Shown here one piece after another: positions 48,302-58,027 of a stretch of DNA of 64,000 nt. Below the pieces are notes generated by a model that saw only the letters and a program-made list of their open reading frames with translations, was not told the origin of the DNA and ran no database searches. This DNA comes from Dysidea avara (lineage: Eukaryota; Porifera; Demospongiae; Dictyoceratida; Dysideidae). Position numbers and translations under genes: made by a program. The DNA lies in assembly GCF_963678975.1 (NCBI RefSeq), contig NC_089280.1:2369001-2433000 (forward strand), given 5' to 3'. Each line of letters begins with the position of its first letter. Positions within the stretch are counted from its first letter, which is position 1.

Positions 48302-51300
48302 CTATAAACAGCATTGCATGTAAACGTGAGTACCACTTTAAAGGCACACAATAGCAAGTTGTATAATATGGCCAAGGCAGTGGTCAAGTGTGCATTACAC
48401 AAAAACAAATCTATGTACATAATAGCATATCCAATAATCATGTTGCATGTTAACCACCATGAAGTATGTGTTTTACCTCTTTCTGCATATCAACCGAACG
48501 TGCTGCATATTAATTATCATAATTTTGGCATCTACTAGTCTAGAGCAGATGCCAGAGTTATGATAGTTAGTATGCAGAAAGTTCCAGATTGATTAATGCA
48601 AACAGTAGGTAGGTCAGTTTACACAGCCTTTCAGATCATACGGTAACAGATAATAAATAAGTAAATGCATAGACATACATGTGCACAGTTGATATTTCTG
48701 CTCTAAAAGACACTCGGTACTAAAATACTCTAATTGAACAGTCAGTATTCTGAAACCAGTTTGCTTTACACACAAAAGTTACATAACACAGCAATGCAAT
48801 ATCAAGTCTTATTTCTGGGAACACCGCACTATAAATTTTCATCAACAACATTAGTATCCCTGGCTCCTGTGCATGCACCCAACAATTTCTCATTCAACCA
48901 TTCTAATCCAAGTACAATGACACTGAATACTTCTATGTCAGTGCATGTACAAAACTGTTCAGATAAGTGAATTTGTTCAGATACATGAAGCTTTATTGAT
49001 TGGAAAGCTTGCTGTAGGCATGCGGCTGGTTTCCTGAAGTTGCTTTTGCAAAAACGTGTGTGTAGTGTGTGTGTGTGTGTGTGTAGTGTGCGTGCGTGTG
49101 TGTGTAGTGTGTGTGTGTGTAGTGTGTGTGTGTGTAGTGTAGTGTGTGTGTGTGTGTGTGTAGTGTGTGTGTGTAATGTGTGTGTAGTGTGTGTGTAGTG
49201 TGTGTGCGTGTGTGTGTGCGTGTGTGTGTGTGCATGTGTGTGTGTGTGTGTGCGTGTGTGACCATCAAAGGTTAAGCAAAAACCTGTACTAAACTCCTGC
49301 ACAGGTAAGCTTTGGTTCTGAGGTGGCTTGAAGGTTTGAAATATGGGCATAGCGAATCCCTAAAGACTTAGTGAGTGACCTATCCATTGAAGTGTTTAAC
49401 AACTGAAAAATAATGTAGTAGGCCTCACAGGTTACCAGGAACAGTGAAAGTCCTGTGAATGAAAATAAAGAAGAGATGTCACAGAATTCATGTAAGAAAA
49501 GTGTAGAAACACTTCTGTTCATAATTTGTAGTTTATAATGGTTTATTTGAGTTATGCTTCTTTAGCAGTGCATATAGCAATGTAATTAATGAATTACACA
49601 CAATAATTGGTGAATTACAGTTTGATGAAATAATTTGATATAACTGTTGTATTACGACAACCATAGTCGGTATGCGTGCCTGAATCGTCCATGCTAAATG
49701 TATGGGATATTTTTAAAGCCTCATAACTCACTTGTTCTTGTCCATATCAAAGAGCTTTTTCGATTAACAGTTCTGGCATATAAAGGGCTTCACAGTACTA
49801 CTAAATGTTTTGGGCAGCTGGCCCATGTAACAAGAGTTATTAACAAGAAACGAGGGCTCAGGCTCAGGTGAACGTGAACAGACTATAAGTAGCTAAATGA
49901 GATTAATTCCCTTGAGAAAGTATTAACTAGATTTTAGAAGTAGCACATCAACTTGACTAAATATTCTAATAGAACAGTCACTGCTGTCCTTTGGATGATC
50001 AAGTGTACTCTTGCTTCACTAACTAATAGTTGTGTCAACTGTAGTAAACTAGTAAAATAATTGTAAATGTAACCTTTCACATCTCACATCAAAGGAGCCG
50101 CCCGGGCTACATTTTGTATGTAGCCCAGCTAACTAGGCTACATACGAAATGTAGACCAGGCTACAACTGGGCAGTGAATATATAAATGCTGATGCTGAAA
50201 TCGATTGTGGGGATCGATTAATACTTATGTGATTAGGATGTACGATTTGGATTTCGCCATGAAAACCACTCAGACAGAGAACGTTTTGTTATCCTCACCA
50301 TCCTAAGAGTTGAAAAACGTTGGGATAAGGCGAGAACTAGCTGCTGTACCTTATTCACCAATTGTTTCTGCACATCTTCCAATATGGACACGCCCCATCA
50401 CGAAGCTACCACTCTCCACGGAGTAACCACTCTACAAGCAAGCTTACCTATCTAGGCCTTTAGTGAACTCCTTCACTATTTCATAAACGATTCAATAGCA
50501 CTGATTGAAACATTAAACTCGTGTAACTGAAATTCTCCGTGATATCTCTAGGATATCTCTAGGATACCTCCGTTCATCGTAACCGAACATAACCAGAATG
50601 TACTAGCTACTGACCCATAATCGAAAATATTAGGTATGCATATATAATGCATCCAGTGGCTGCACTCGTATTGGCTTGGGTGATTGATCACCCTGTACAG
50701 GCTATCAGCTTAATAAGTGTTACGTTACATAATAGCTGTAACACGGCGTTCGAGGGCTGCAGACTCGAGGGCAGTCGGGCATACATATCAGGCAAAGCCC
50801 TTATGCTCGTGTTACAACTATTACTTGTGGCTGTGGGCACAATTCATCCGCATTACTTTTCCTGCATTTAACACATCACATATGTGACCGGCTAAGCAAA
50901 ACCCTTGGAAAATTGTATAGAATAAAAGTACATGTGTTACATAAACAATACATGCAGGTTTTAATCACTTCAGTACGCACCGAAACAAAGCTGAAATCAA
51001 TAAAAGCTGCAATCATTGAATTAGCCCATTCATGGAGAGTTAGAAAATCTTTTCATACAGCATAGGACTTGTGAGTTATGAGCGCTTGTTTATGGTAGAT
51101 AAAAAAAATCAGTTCTTTTGAAGATTAGCTTTCTTCCTTGTCCACTCAAAAGAGCACGGGGAAAGCACTAGACCTTAATGGATTAGCCAGTTCATACAGT
51201 AGTAAATAGATTCAGCCAAGTCCCATCTTTGTAGCTTATTTCAGTTGTGAGTTTTATAATAAGCCCCTGCCATATTGTTGTATACATATCAAATTTATTG

Positions 51301-54300
51301 CTGATTGAGCTGTCTAGCACTATAACTCCAAGACTAAAAAGGACAACACTTTGGCTGTCCACTCCTTTGTTACTATAGATAATAGAGAAGCAATAAAATG
51401 GAATTTGAAGAATATGTGAAAATGGTCGGGTTTTGCTCAGCCGGTCACATAGACATATACAGCTGATCTAATGCTAACAAAATTACACACCTTAGCAGCT
51501 ACACACACTCCACTGATCATTCCTCCACCACCCACTGCAGCTATGATGCAGTCTAGATCCTTCACCTGTAACGGAACAACCAGTATACTTGACATAGTTA
51601 CAAGTACTGTCTACTTATTTGGTCATTTGGGGGTAGAGTCAAAACTGGCTAGAACATCCCAGTGGGCCTTGTTCATAATATCTTTACTAAACTAAATGCC
51701 CAGCAAACACAAACGCAATCTGTGGGGTAGGTAGAATTTGAGGACAACAGGAACAGAAAGTGGGAACAAGAATGACCCATGGAAATGCCTGGTAAAGGTC
51801 ATTATGCAATATACAGGTTGAATTTACAGCACAACATTTCTTTGTAGCACTGTTTGGATCCTTTCACTTAATGATCTAAATACTCTAATAGAACAGGAAG
51901 GTCCTTAGCTGCATGGCAGGATAGTGCTACTTTCTTGACTGCTCTAATTAGAGTATTTTAATGCAAGTGACTGCTCTATTAGAGTGTTTCAATCATTTTA
52001 GCGGAAGGGTCCAAACAATGCTGCAATGAATCATTGTGCTGTAAAATCCAACCTGTATATTATATGATGACCTTTATCAGACAATTTCTGTTGGTTGTTC
52101 CTGTTCCCACTTTCCATCTTGTTCCCATTTTCTTAGAATTCTACTTACCCGCATTGTGTTTCTAATTTTTGTTATTGTTATGCAAATTAGTGGGCAGATA
52201 AGGATACGGCACATTTATGGCTGGGCTAGAAAAGTGTTCTATTCCCTTGTACAAGGGGATGATTATTGCAATATCAAGCCACGTAAGCACAGCAACTCTT
52301 GGGTAAGTAGAAGAATTTTAGGGAAATAGGCAATGGAAGTGGAAGTGGGAACAGAACAACAAACAGAAAATTCCTGAATATATACAGGTTGAATTTTACA
52401 CCAAAATGCTAAAAGATCAAAACACTCTAATAGAGCAGTCACTGCACAAAAATACTCTAATATATAGAGCAGTTAAGAATTATGAGTGAAACTGGAAGAA
52501 AAATTCTATTTTCATATAAAAATGCTTAGAAATAAATTGGGTAAAACTATACACATGCTACATAATAAATTTACGCACATTTTAATTGCTTTGGTATGAT
52601 GCATTGAAAATGAATAAAACCAATACACTATTGGATTCGCCTGTTAATGGAGAGTAAGAACATTTTTTTTCCGTATTTGTACAGCAAACGATATGCAATA
52701 GAATTACAGTTTACTGTTGTCGTTTCTTTGTTTGAATGGCCATCTTCTTTGCCCACTTGGAGGAGTACAGGAAAAGCACAACATCTTGATGGATTTGCCA
52801 GTTCATGGTGTATTTATTGCTATTGCAACTGTCTATCGCTACAACTCCAAGACTATTCATCATAAAAGGCTGAAACTTTGGCTGACAACTCCTTTGTTAG
52901 TATAGATTACAGAGAAGCAATAAATGGGATTCAAGAAACATGTGAAAATGAACAGGTTTTGCTCATTCCAAAAATTCAACTAGTAAAAAACAGGTTGCAA
53001 AGTATTCTAGTCAACTAACAGTACTGCATATAAGTTTGGGAAGTTGTACCTACATCTTCAATTGAAGTCATGTGGTGGCAGTAGCTGCAATATTAGGTTA
53101 GCAGTATTGGTTAGACATAACATAGCCTAAAAGTACTTTCACAGCAAACCCAAACACTTTCAACAAGTTGTATGGAGTTTTTATTTAACAGAATTTTCTA
53201 CTAACTGACTAACCACTAACACATTCAGTATAGCTAATGTTATGGGCTTGATTTCTGGACCGGGATTTAAAACTCCTAAATTTGTCCTGGTACTTGTCAT
53301 ATGTTTATTCTCTTCCTGAGGCTGTAGCTTCTCAATTCTATATACTGTCAGTTACCTACAGAATACTTTGTAAATTTCTTCAAGTTTAATAGTAGAATCT
53401 TTCATATGTGTATGGAGCAGCTTTCTAGCTTAGTGTATAAAATCTATACTAACTAGTCCATCAAATTTCACAGGCCTTCAATTGCCTTTTTGCAGGAAGG
53501 TACCTTATAGGATAATCACAATTCTTGACTATTAAAGCACTTTAGCACAGAATGACTGCTCTATTAGAATGTTTAGATCATGTTGATGGAAAAATCCAGC
53601 AATACATGCATTGTGCTGTAAAATCAAGAGGCGTGTCAATATGGAAATTTATCAATATTTTGATCAACAGTATATTTATATTGGTTACAGAATTGTATTT
53701 TGTAGCATTGGGTTGCATTTCAACATAAGTAGCATAGACCAATAAATGTAAGAAAAGCTATAACGGGTACTAAAACCTTTTGGCAAAACGAAAAAACAAA
53801 GACTATAATGAAAAATGGTGGCAATGAAAAAGGTCTCTGCAAAGAAAAACACTGTCAGTAGCTGAACCCTTAATATCATGTACAAGTTTGTATTTCACTG
53901 CTTCAAGCTATATACTCACAGTACAACAAAGTTAACCATAAGAAACAATGGGTAGTCATCATATAGCGCTTAAGTGAAACATCTGCTGAAAGTCAACTTT
54001 TTATCATTATTCGTACGATATTACTGATATCACAATACTGGTACTGATATTGATATTAACATCAGTGCACCTCGATACAGTAAATCCAGCCCATAAACAA
54101 CAATATGATGACCTTTACCAGGCACTTTCCATTCCCATTCCTCCTTGTCCATAACATCACTATAGACAATATACTACAGACTGTGTGCCTAATTTGGGCT
54201 GTTGCTAAAGTGCTCAGATAAAAGCAACACCCAAACTAATACGGGAAGGGCGTTCACACAATTGAAAAGTGTATAAACCAAACAGCCATTCATTTACTCT

Positions 54301-55539
54301 TTAATGTATAAGCAGAGCTTTGTTCAGTTACTCTAATAGAACATACACTGTTGACAAAATACTGTAATAGAACAGCAATAGGATAACTGACGTCTCACAT
54401 TTGGATCATCAACTATCCACCAAATTGTATTGCCAACACACATTGCTCAAGTCACTAAGCAAAACAAACTGTGAGCAAGACAGACAACTACTACCAATGG
54501 AATAATTACCTTTATCTTAAGTAAGCGGATTTACGAAAAAGCATCTTATCACACATTGTAGATGCCAGCAAACAGCAGTTAAATCCTTCTACTGATTAAG
54601 TTATTCATATAGCCAAACATATACTGTATAACTGGATGTATGGAAACTTTCAGACAATTGCAAGCAGTGAGTGATATAAAGTTGTAAATTTTCAAAAAAT
54701 GGGTCAGTATAAAGAGTGCTTTTACACAAATTGTGTCAAAAACAAACTGTCACATTATCAGCAGTAAAGTGTTGAACACTGCACAAATAGCAATCACAAT
54801 TGTTAGATGTTTGGGTTGCTAGCTGCCTGCTTGAGACCCAGCTAACAAAGTAACAATGATACAAACTCGCGGGTAGCAAAAGTAGACATGGATACATGAT
54901 AAAGGAGGACAAACACAAAAGGACAAGCCATTGCTTTTTTCGTCCACAAATATTTTTTTATAGTGATGCAACACTTGGTACCTACTTGTTCCAGCATCTC
55001 TAATGCCAGCGTCCCCTGTCCAGCCATGATGTCAAAGTCATTGGCAGGTGATACAAACACTCCGTTGAGCCGTTGGACGACCCTTGCAGCTGCCTCTTGT
55101 CGTGACTTGTCAGCCGGCTCACACTCGGTGATGTCAGCACCATAACCATGTACCGCCTCCTTCTTGATCCTTGTCGTGATGTTTGGCATGACGATGTGTG
55201 CCTTGAGGCCTTTGATCTTGGCGGCAAGGGCTAATGCTTGTGCATGATTTCCACTACTATGGGTCACCACCGTATCATGAGTATTGCCCAGTAATGTGAC
55301 TGCATTTAGTGCACCACGTATCTGCATGACGCTTAGTTACTTCACAACTACACGTTATTGTTTCACCTGACCTTAAATGATCCAGTTTTTTGTAGGTTTT
55401 CACACTTGAAGAACAACTTGAACCCTGAAAGTTGGTCCAAATAACTACATGTTAGCACGGGCGTTCGGTGTACAAACCCTTCTACTCGATTACGCGCAGC
55501 TAAAATAGACTCTAGGCTCAGCGGTATCTTCGCACTCAT
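47900..55539 (-). CDS. SRR: Serine racemase (PLP-dependent, fold type II)
   Basis: Four exons on the minus strand: 55539-55372, 55321-54986, 51565-51491 and 48301-47900, all joining in phase 0, giving 326 residues (human about 340). It interconverts L- and D-serine and can eliminate water to pyruvate; cytosolic (family knowledge). Visible motifs: TGSFK with the PLP lysine as residue 56; THSSGNHAQAL with the re-face serine; GGGGMISG, the phosphate-binding tetraglycine loop; VWERMKLIIEPSAA; and GGNVDLEKLPW at the C-terminus, characteristic of SRR. There is no ACT domain, arguing against threonine dehydratase. Start ATG at 55539 yields MSAKIPLSLESILAARNRV, aligned with the family start. The two large introns hold repeats only. 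It shares a 64-bp divergent promoter with TP53RK. Confidence 0.93.
49019..49950 (+). repeat. AAACCAGGCGC repeat element, copy C, with (TG)n expansion
   Basis: GGCATGCGGCTGGTTTCCTG at 49018, then a TG/TAGTG tract to 49260, then ACTAAACTCCTGCACAGGTA and GGTTTATTTGAGTTATGCTTC (compare 18408) and AGAAGTAGCACATCAACTTG at the end. The left hairpin is lost. TG-tract frames (HTHTHT) are artefacts. Confidence 0.7.
50883..51449. mobile_element. TA-flanked element, TGTGACCGGCTAAGC ends
   Basis: TGTGACCGGCTAAGCAAAAC and, inverted, TGTGACCGGCTGAGCAAAAC; TA at 50881-50882 and 51450-51451. 567 bp. A second full-length-like relative without clear ends is at about 52490-52980 and a fragment at 40410-40610. 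Confidence 0.85.
51491..51565 (-). CDS. SRR: SRR exon 3
   Basis: 25 codons, acceptor TTACAG|GTG, donor AAG|GTGTGT. VKDLDCIIAAVGGGGMISGV: the PLP-phosphate loop. Confidence 0.92.
51566..54985. other. SRR intron 2
   Basis: Repeat mosaic: palindrome 51728-52143, TGTGACCGGCT-family relative 52490-52980, half elements at 53540-53625 and 54070-54150. Dispersed motif copies at 52421-52440, 52451-52474, 53553-53577, 54327-54346 and 54357-54376. No exon was recognised. Confidence 0.6.
51728..52143. repeat. Palindromic element containing dispersed-motif copies
   Basis: GAATTTGAGGACAACAGGAA, AGAAAGTGGGAACAAGA and GGTCATTATGCAATATACAG in the left arm are mirrored to 52143. Three motif copies (51880-51898, 51938-51960, 51968-51990) lie between the arms. 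Parts recur at 52300-52440, 53540-53625 and 54070-54150. Confidence 0.75.
54986..55321 (-). CDS. SRR: SRR exon 2
   Basis: 112 codons, acceptor GCAG|ATACGT, donor CAA|GTAGGT. Carries IRGALNAV, HSSGNHAQA and SPANDFDIMAGQGT. Confidence 0.92.
55372..55539 (-). CDS. SRR: SRR exon 1
   Basis: 56 codons, ATG at 55539 to AAG|GTCAGG at 55372; ends exactly at the PLP lysine of TGSFK. The open segment is under 60 codons and easily missed. Confidence 0.92.
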
Positions 55540-55603
55540 TCCCTAAACACGCCTACCAAAACAAATATTTTCGAGTGTGGGTTTTAGCTTTTACAAGAAA
55601 GGA
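55540..55603. promoter_or_regulatory. 64-bp bidirectional interval between SRR and TP53RK start codons
   Basis: Only 64 bases separate the two ATGs. The interval has CACGCC and AAATATTTT words but no TATA box at a fixed position for either gene. Both transcripts must start inside it or within the other gene's first exon. Confidence 0.7.
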
Positions 55604-56254
55604 ATGGCTGCTCGTGAATTGCTGTACCAAGGAGCTGAGGCGAGAGTGTACAACTGCACATTTTTAGGGAAGTCGTGTATCCTTAAGGAGCGTTTCACGA
55701 AGAAGTACCGAGTGGCGGAGTTGGACCAGAAAATCACACAACAGCGCATTAATCAAGAAGTGCGCACAATGGCGAGATGTCGTAGACACGGAATAGCCTG
55801 CCCTGCAGTGTATCACGTGGACAACGAGACAAAAAGCATCTACATGGAACACGTGAGTGGTGGTAAAACTGTCAGGGATTTCATTCGCGCCAGTCAACAA
55901 GAAAACAAAGAGTTTAACAACTTGGCACCAAAAATTGGAGCAGTGTTAGCAGCAATGCACGACTGTGATGTAATCCATGGGGACCTGACCACTTCCAACA
56001 TGATTTATGACCAGTCTGCTGACAAACTGACTTTGATAGACTTTGGACTTAGCTCAGTGTCAACTCTGACTGAAGATAAGGGAGTTGACTTGTACGTGTT
56101 AGAACGAGCAATTCTCAGCAGCCATCCTAACACTGAAGATTTCTTCCAGCTGGTGTTGACAGAGTATCAGAGGAGCTCAGCTAAAGCATCCTCCATTATT
56201 AGTAAACTAGACGAAGTGAGGTTAAGGGGACGCAAGCGTACTATGGTAGGGTAG
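55604..56254 (+). CDS. TP53RK: TP53-regulating kinase / Bud32, KEOPS subunit
   Basis: Intronless, 216 codons from ATG 55604. An upstream in-frame GTG at 55577 is not a likely start. Motifs: YQGAEARVY, replacing the Gly loop as in Bud32; CILKERFTKKYR; LAAMHDCDVIHGDLTTSNMI with the HGDLTTSN catalytic loop; LIDFGLSS; KGVDLYVLERAILSSHP; and the C-terminal RLRGRKRTMVG tail. Bud32/PRPK works as an ATPase in KEOPS for t6A modification of tRNA (family knowledge). Slightly shorter than human (253), mainly at the N-terminus. Head to head with SRR. Confidence 0.96.
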   Translation: MAARELLYQGAEARVYNCTFLGKSCILKERFTKKYRVAELDQKITQQRINQEVRTMARCRRHGIACPAVYHVDNETKSIYMEHVSGGKTVRDFIRASQQENKEFNNLAPKIGAVLAAMHDCDVIHGDLTTSNMIYDQSADKLTLIDFGLSSVSTLTEDKGVDLYVLERAILSSHPNTEDFFQLVLTEYQRSSAKASSIISKLDEVRLRGRKRTMVG

Positions 56255-57052
56255 GATTGTTGTGTCATTTATTGTATGTATAAAACTTTATAAATTTTAC
56301 TAATATTTATGAGCAACCTGGACTAGTTGCAGCAGCATACTCAATCTTCTGAGCCCTGGGCATCATCATCCTTTCATATCTTGTGTTTTGATTCTGTGCT
56401 TTATGGCCTTGACTTCGGACACTCTGAGTCCCGGCTCTCAATTTCCTTCATAAGATTAAAAACTGCATACATGATGTCTATTCCCAGGCAGCCAAGGTGT
56501 ATAGTGAAGCCCTCCACCACGTCCACTTCTAAAATCCTGTCCTTACTTCTCCAGGTAACTTGATCTGCTCACTCGCTAGTAGTGTTCACTGCAAGGTTTG
56601 AAGTTGTGAAGACTTTTATTTTTGCTGTCAAAAGTTGTGCTTTCAATGATCAACAGTGGGGGTGTCATGTAGTAGAGGAAGATCTACAAAAGTCTTGACT
56701 GACCAGAATTTCACCTTAGACCTGTGACTTAGAACCTTTGACTTGTGACTTCATGATGCATTTACTGATTGACTTAGCACAAATTTACTTGACTAACAGT
56801 ACGTCACAGGTCAATGAATGTCTGGTGTGCAGTGACCCCTCTTGCTCAACCCATTCATTGTATTAAAAGTTATCCCAATCTTGTTGTAAAGTAGATCATC
56901 GAATCATGTTGCATAGCTGTCTGACCTTCAGTGCTGTCTTAAACATAAAATTGATTTCCCGGGGCCCGCGCTAATAAGGAAGTCGTATGATCCATAGTTC
57001 AAAGTGCAATCATAATATTTTGGCGAGCGAAAACCGAGGCGGTAACTTCGAG
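56255..57052. other. Intergenic between TP53RK and kinase 2
   Basis: TATAAAACTTTATAAATTTT after the TP53RK stop may be its 3' end. 56640-56830 contains TGACTTGTGACTT words and GGGGGTGTCATG, reminiscent of the 37200-37740 palindrome. No exon was recognised; the small frame 56327-56563 has no known domain. Confidence 0.5.
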
Positions 57053-58027
57053 ATGTCTGCTTCAGCGGAAGGGATACACCACTTGAAGATCCCTACCTCT
57101 GATGTGAAGCCTACTGACAATGTGCTAGGCTATGGCTCGTACGGGAAAGTTTTCGAAGTTGAATACAACGGAAAATTATGTGCTGGTAAAGAAGTTCACC
57201 CGTACATGATCGAACATGCCAACAAAGAAGAAAGAGCGAAAGTCAAAGGAATTTTTCTGCGTGACTGTGAAGTCTGGAGCGCATTACGTCATCCCAACTT
57301 AGTCCAGTTCTTGGGAATTTACTATCCTTCAAGTGACGAGTCCGGATTGCCTGTTATGGTGATGGAGAAGATGCAAGAGACTATGACATCACTGGTAGAG
57401 AAACGTGACAACATCCCATTAATGGTGAAGCTATCAATACTACACGATGTGTCTCAAGGGCTTAGCTACCTTCACAGTTGCAACCCTGCAATCGTACACC
57501 GTGACTTGTCTTCTAGTAAGATCCTACTGACCTCTGATCTTGATGCAAAGATTACCGATTATGGTTTGGCAAAAGCAACAATGATTGAAATCAGCAAGAC
57601 AATCACTAAAAGTCTAAATGCTACTGCTTTTCTACCTCCTGAAGCACTCGGCACCAACCTGATGAAATATGGACCACCAATAGACGTATTCTCTTTTGGC
57701 GGAATGATCCTCCACATCAGCAGTCGACAGTGGCCTGTACCTAAGGCCAGTAAAACTGGTATGAATGCTGGAGGACGATTAGTACTGTCCGAGGTTGACC
57801 GACGTCAGCAATACTTAGACATGATGGTTGGAGCCTCAAGTGATTTAAAACCATTAGCGATATCATGTTTGGCAGATGATCCAGAGAAACGACCAGCTGC
57901 AATAGAAATCTCTGAAGTGCTAAAGAAGATGAAGGAAGATTGCAGGAAGAAGACCGATCATGATGGGATGGATGCTGTTGCATGGTTGGCCGAGATCAAG
58001 CCACCTTCACTATCAAATGAGTCATAG
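57053..58027 (+). CDS. Kinase 2: intronless TKL-like kinase paralog without Kelch, degenerate catalytic loop
   Basis: 324 codons from MSASAEG (57053); an upstream in-frame ATG at 56987 would add 22 residues. GYGSYGKV loop, ATP lysine in CAGKEVH and HRDLSSSK present, but the Asn after HRD (HRDxxxxN) is Lys. DYG replaces DFG and PPE replaces APE. Metal binding by the Asn would be lost, so low activity or a pseudokinase role is likely (inference). The end LSNES plus stop occupies the place where the paralog at 61137 has its splice donor; no Kelch exon follows before 61137. Clearly a tandem duplicate of kinase 3 (both have PTSDVK, LSILHDVS, TDYGLAKATM). Confidence 0.9.
   Translation: MSASAEGIHHLKIPTSDVKPTDNVLGYGSYGKVFEVEYNGKLCAGKEVHPYMIEHANKEERAKVKGIFLRDCEVWSALRHPNLVQFLGIYYPSSDESGLPVMVMEKMQETMTSLVEKRDNIPLMVKLSILHDVSQGLSYLHSCNPAIVHRDLSSSKILLTSDLDAKITDYGLAKATMIEISKTITKSLNATAFLPPEALGTNLMKYGPPIDVFSFGGMILHISSRQWPVPKASKTGMNAGGRLVLSEVDRRQQYLDMMVGASSDLKPLAISCLADDPEKRPAAIEISEVLKKMKEDCRKKTDHDGMDAVAWLAEIKPPSLSNES

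Larger units (their letters stand above)
48302..51490. other. SRR intron 3
   Basis: Contains the AAACCAGGCGC-family copy C with a long TG tract, a palindrome at 50110-50150 (GGGCTACATTTTGTATGTAG), the half hairpin at 50749-50800 and the TA-flanked element 50883-51449. No exon was recognised. Confidence 0.6.

Noticed and set aside
48829-49350. 173-codon His-Thr frame on the minus strand
   Set aside because: Translation of a TG-rich tract inside a dispersed repeat.
47900-55539. Threonine dehydratase or generic PLP enzyme
   Set aside because: The length, GGNVDL...W C-terminus and absence of an ACT domain fit serine racemase better.
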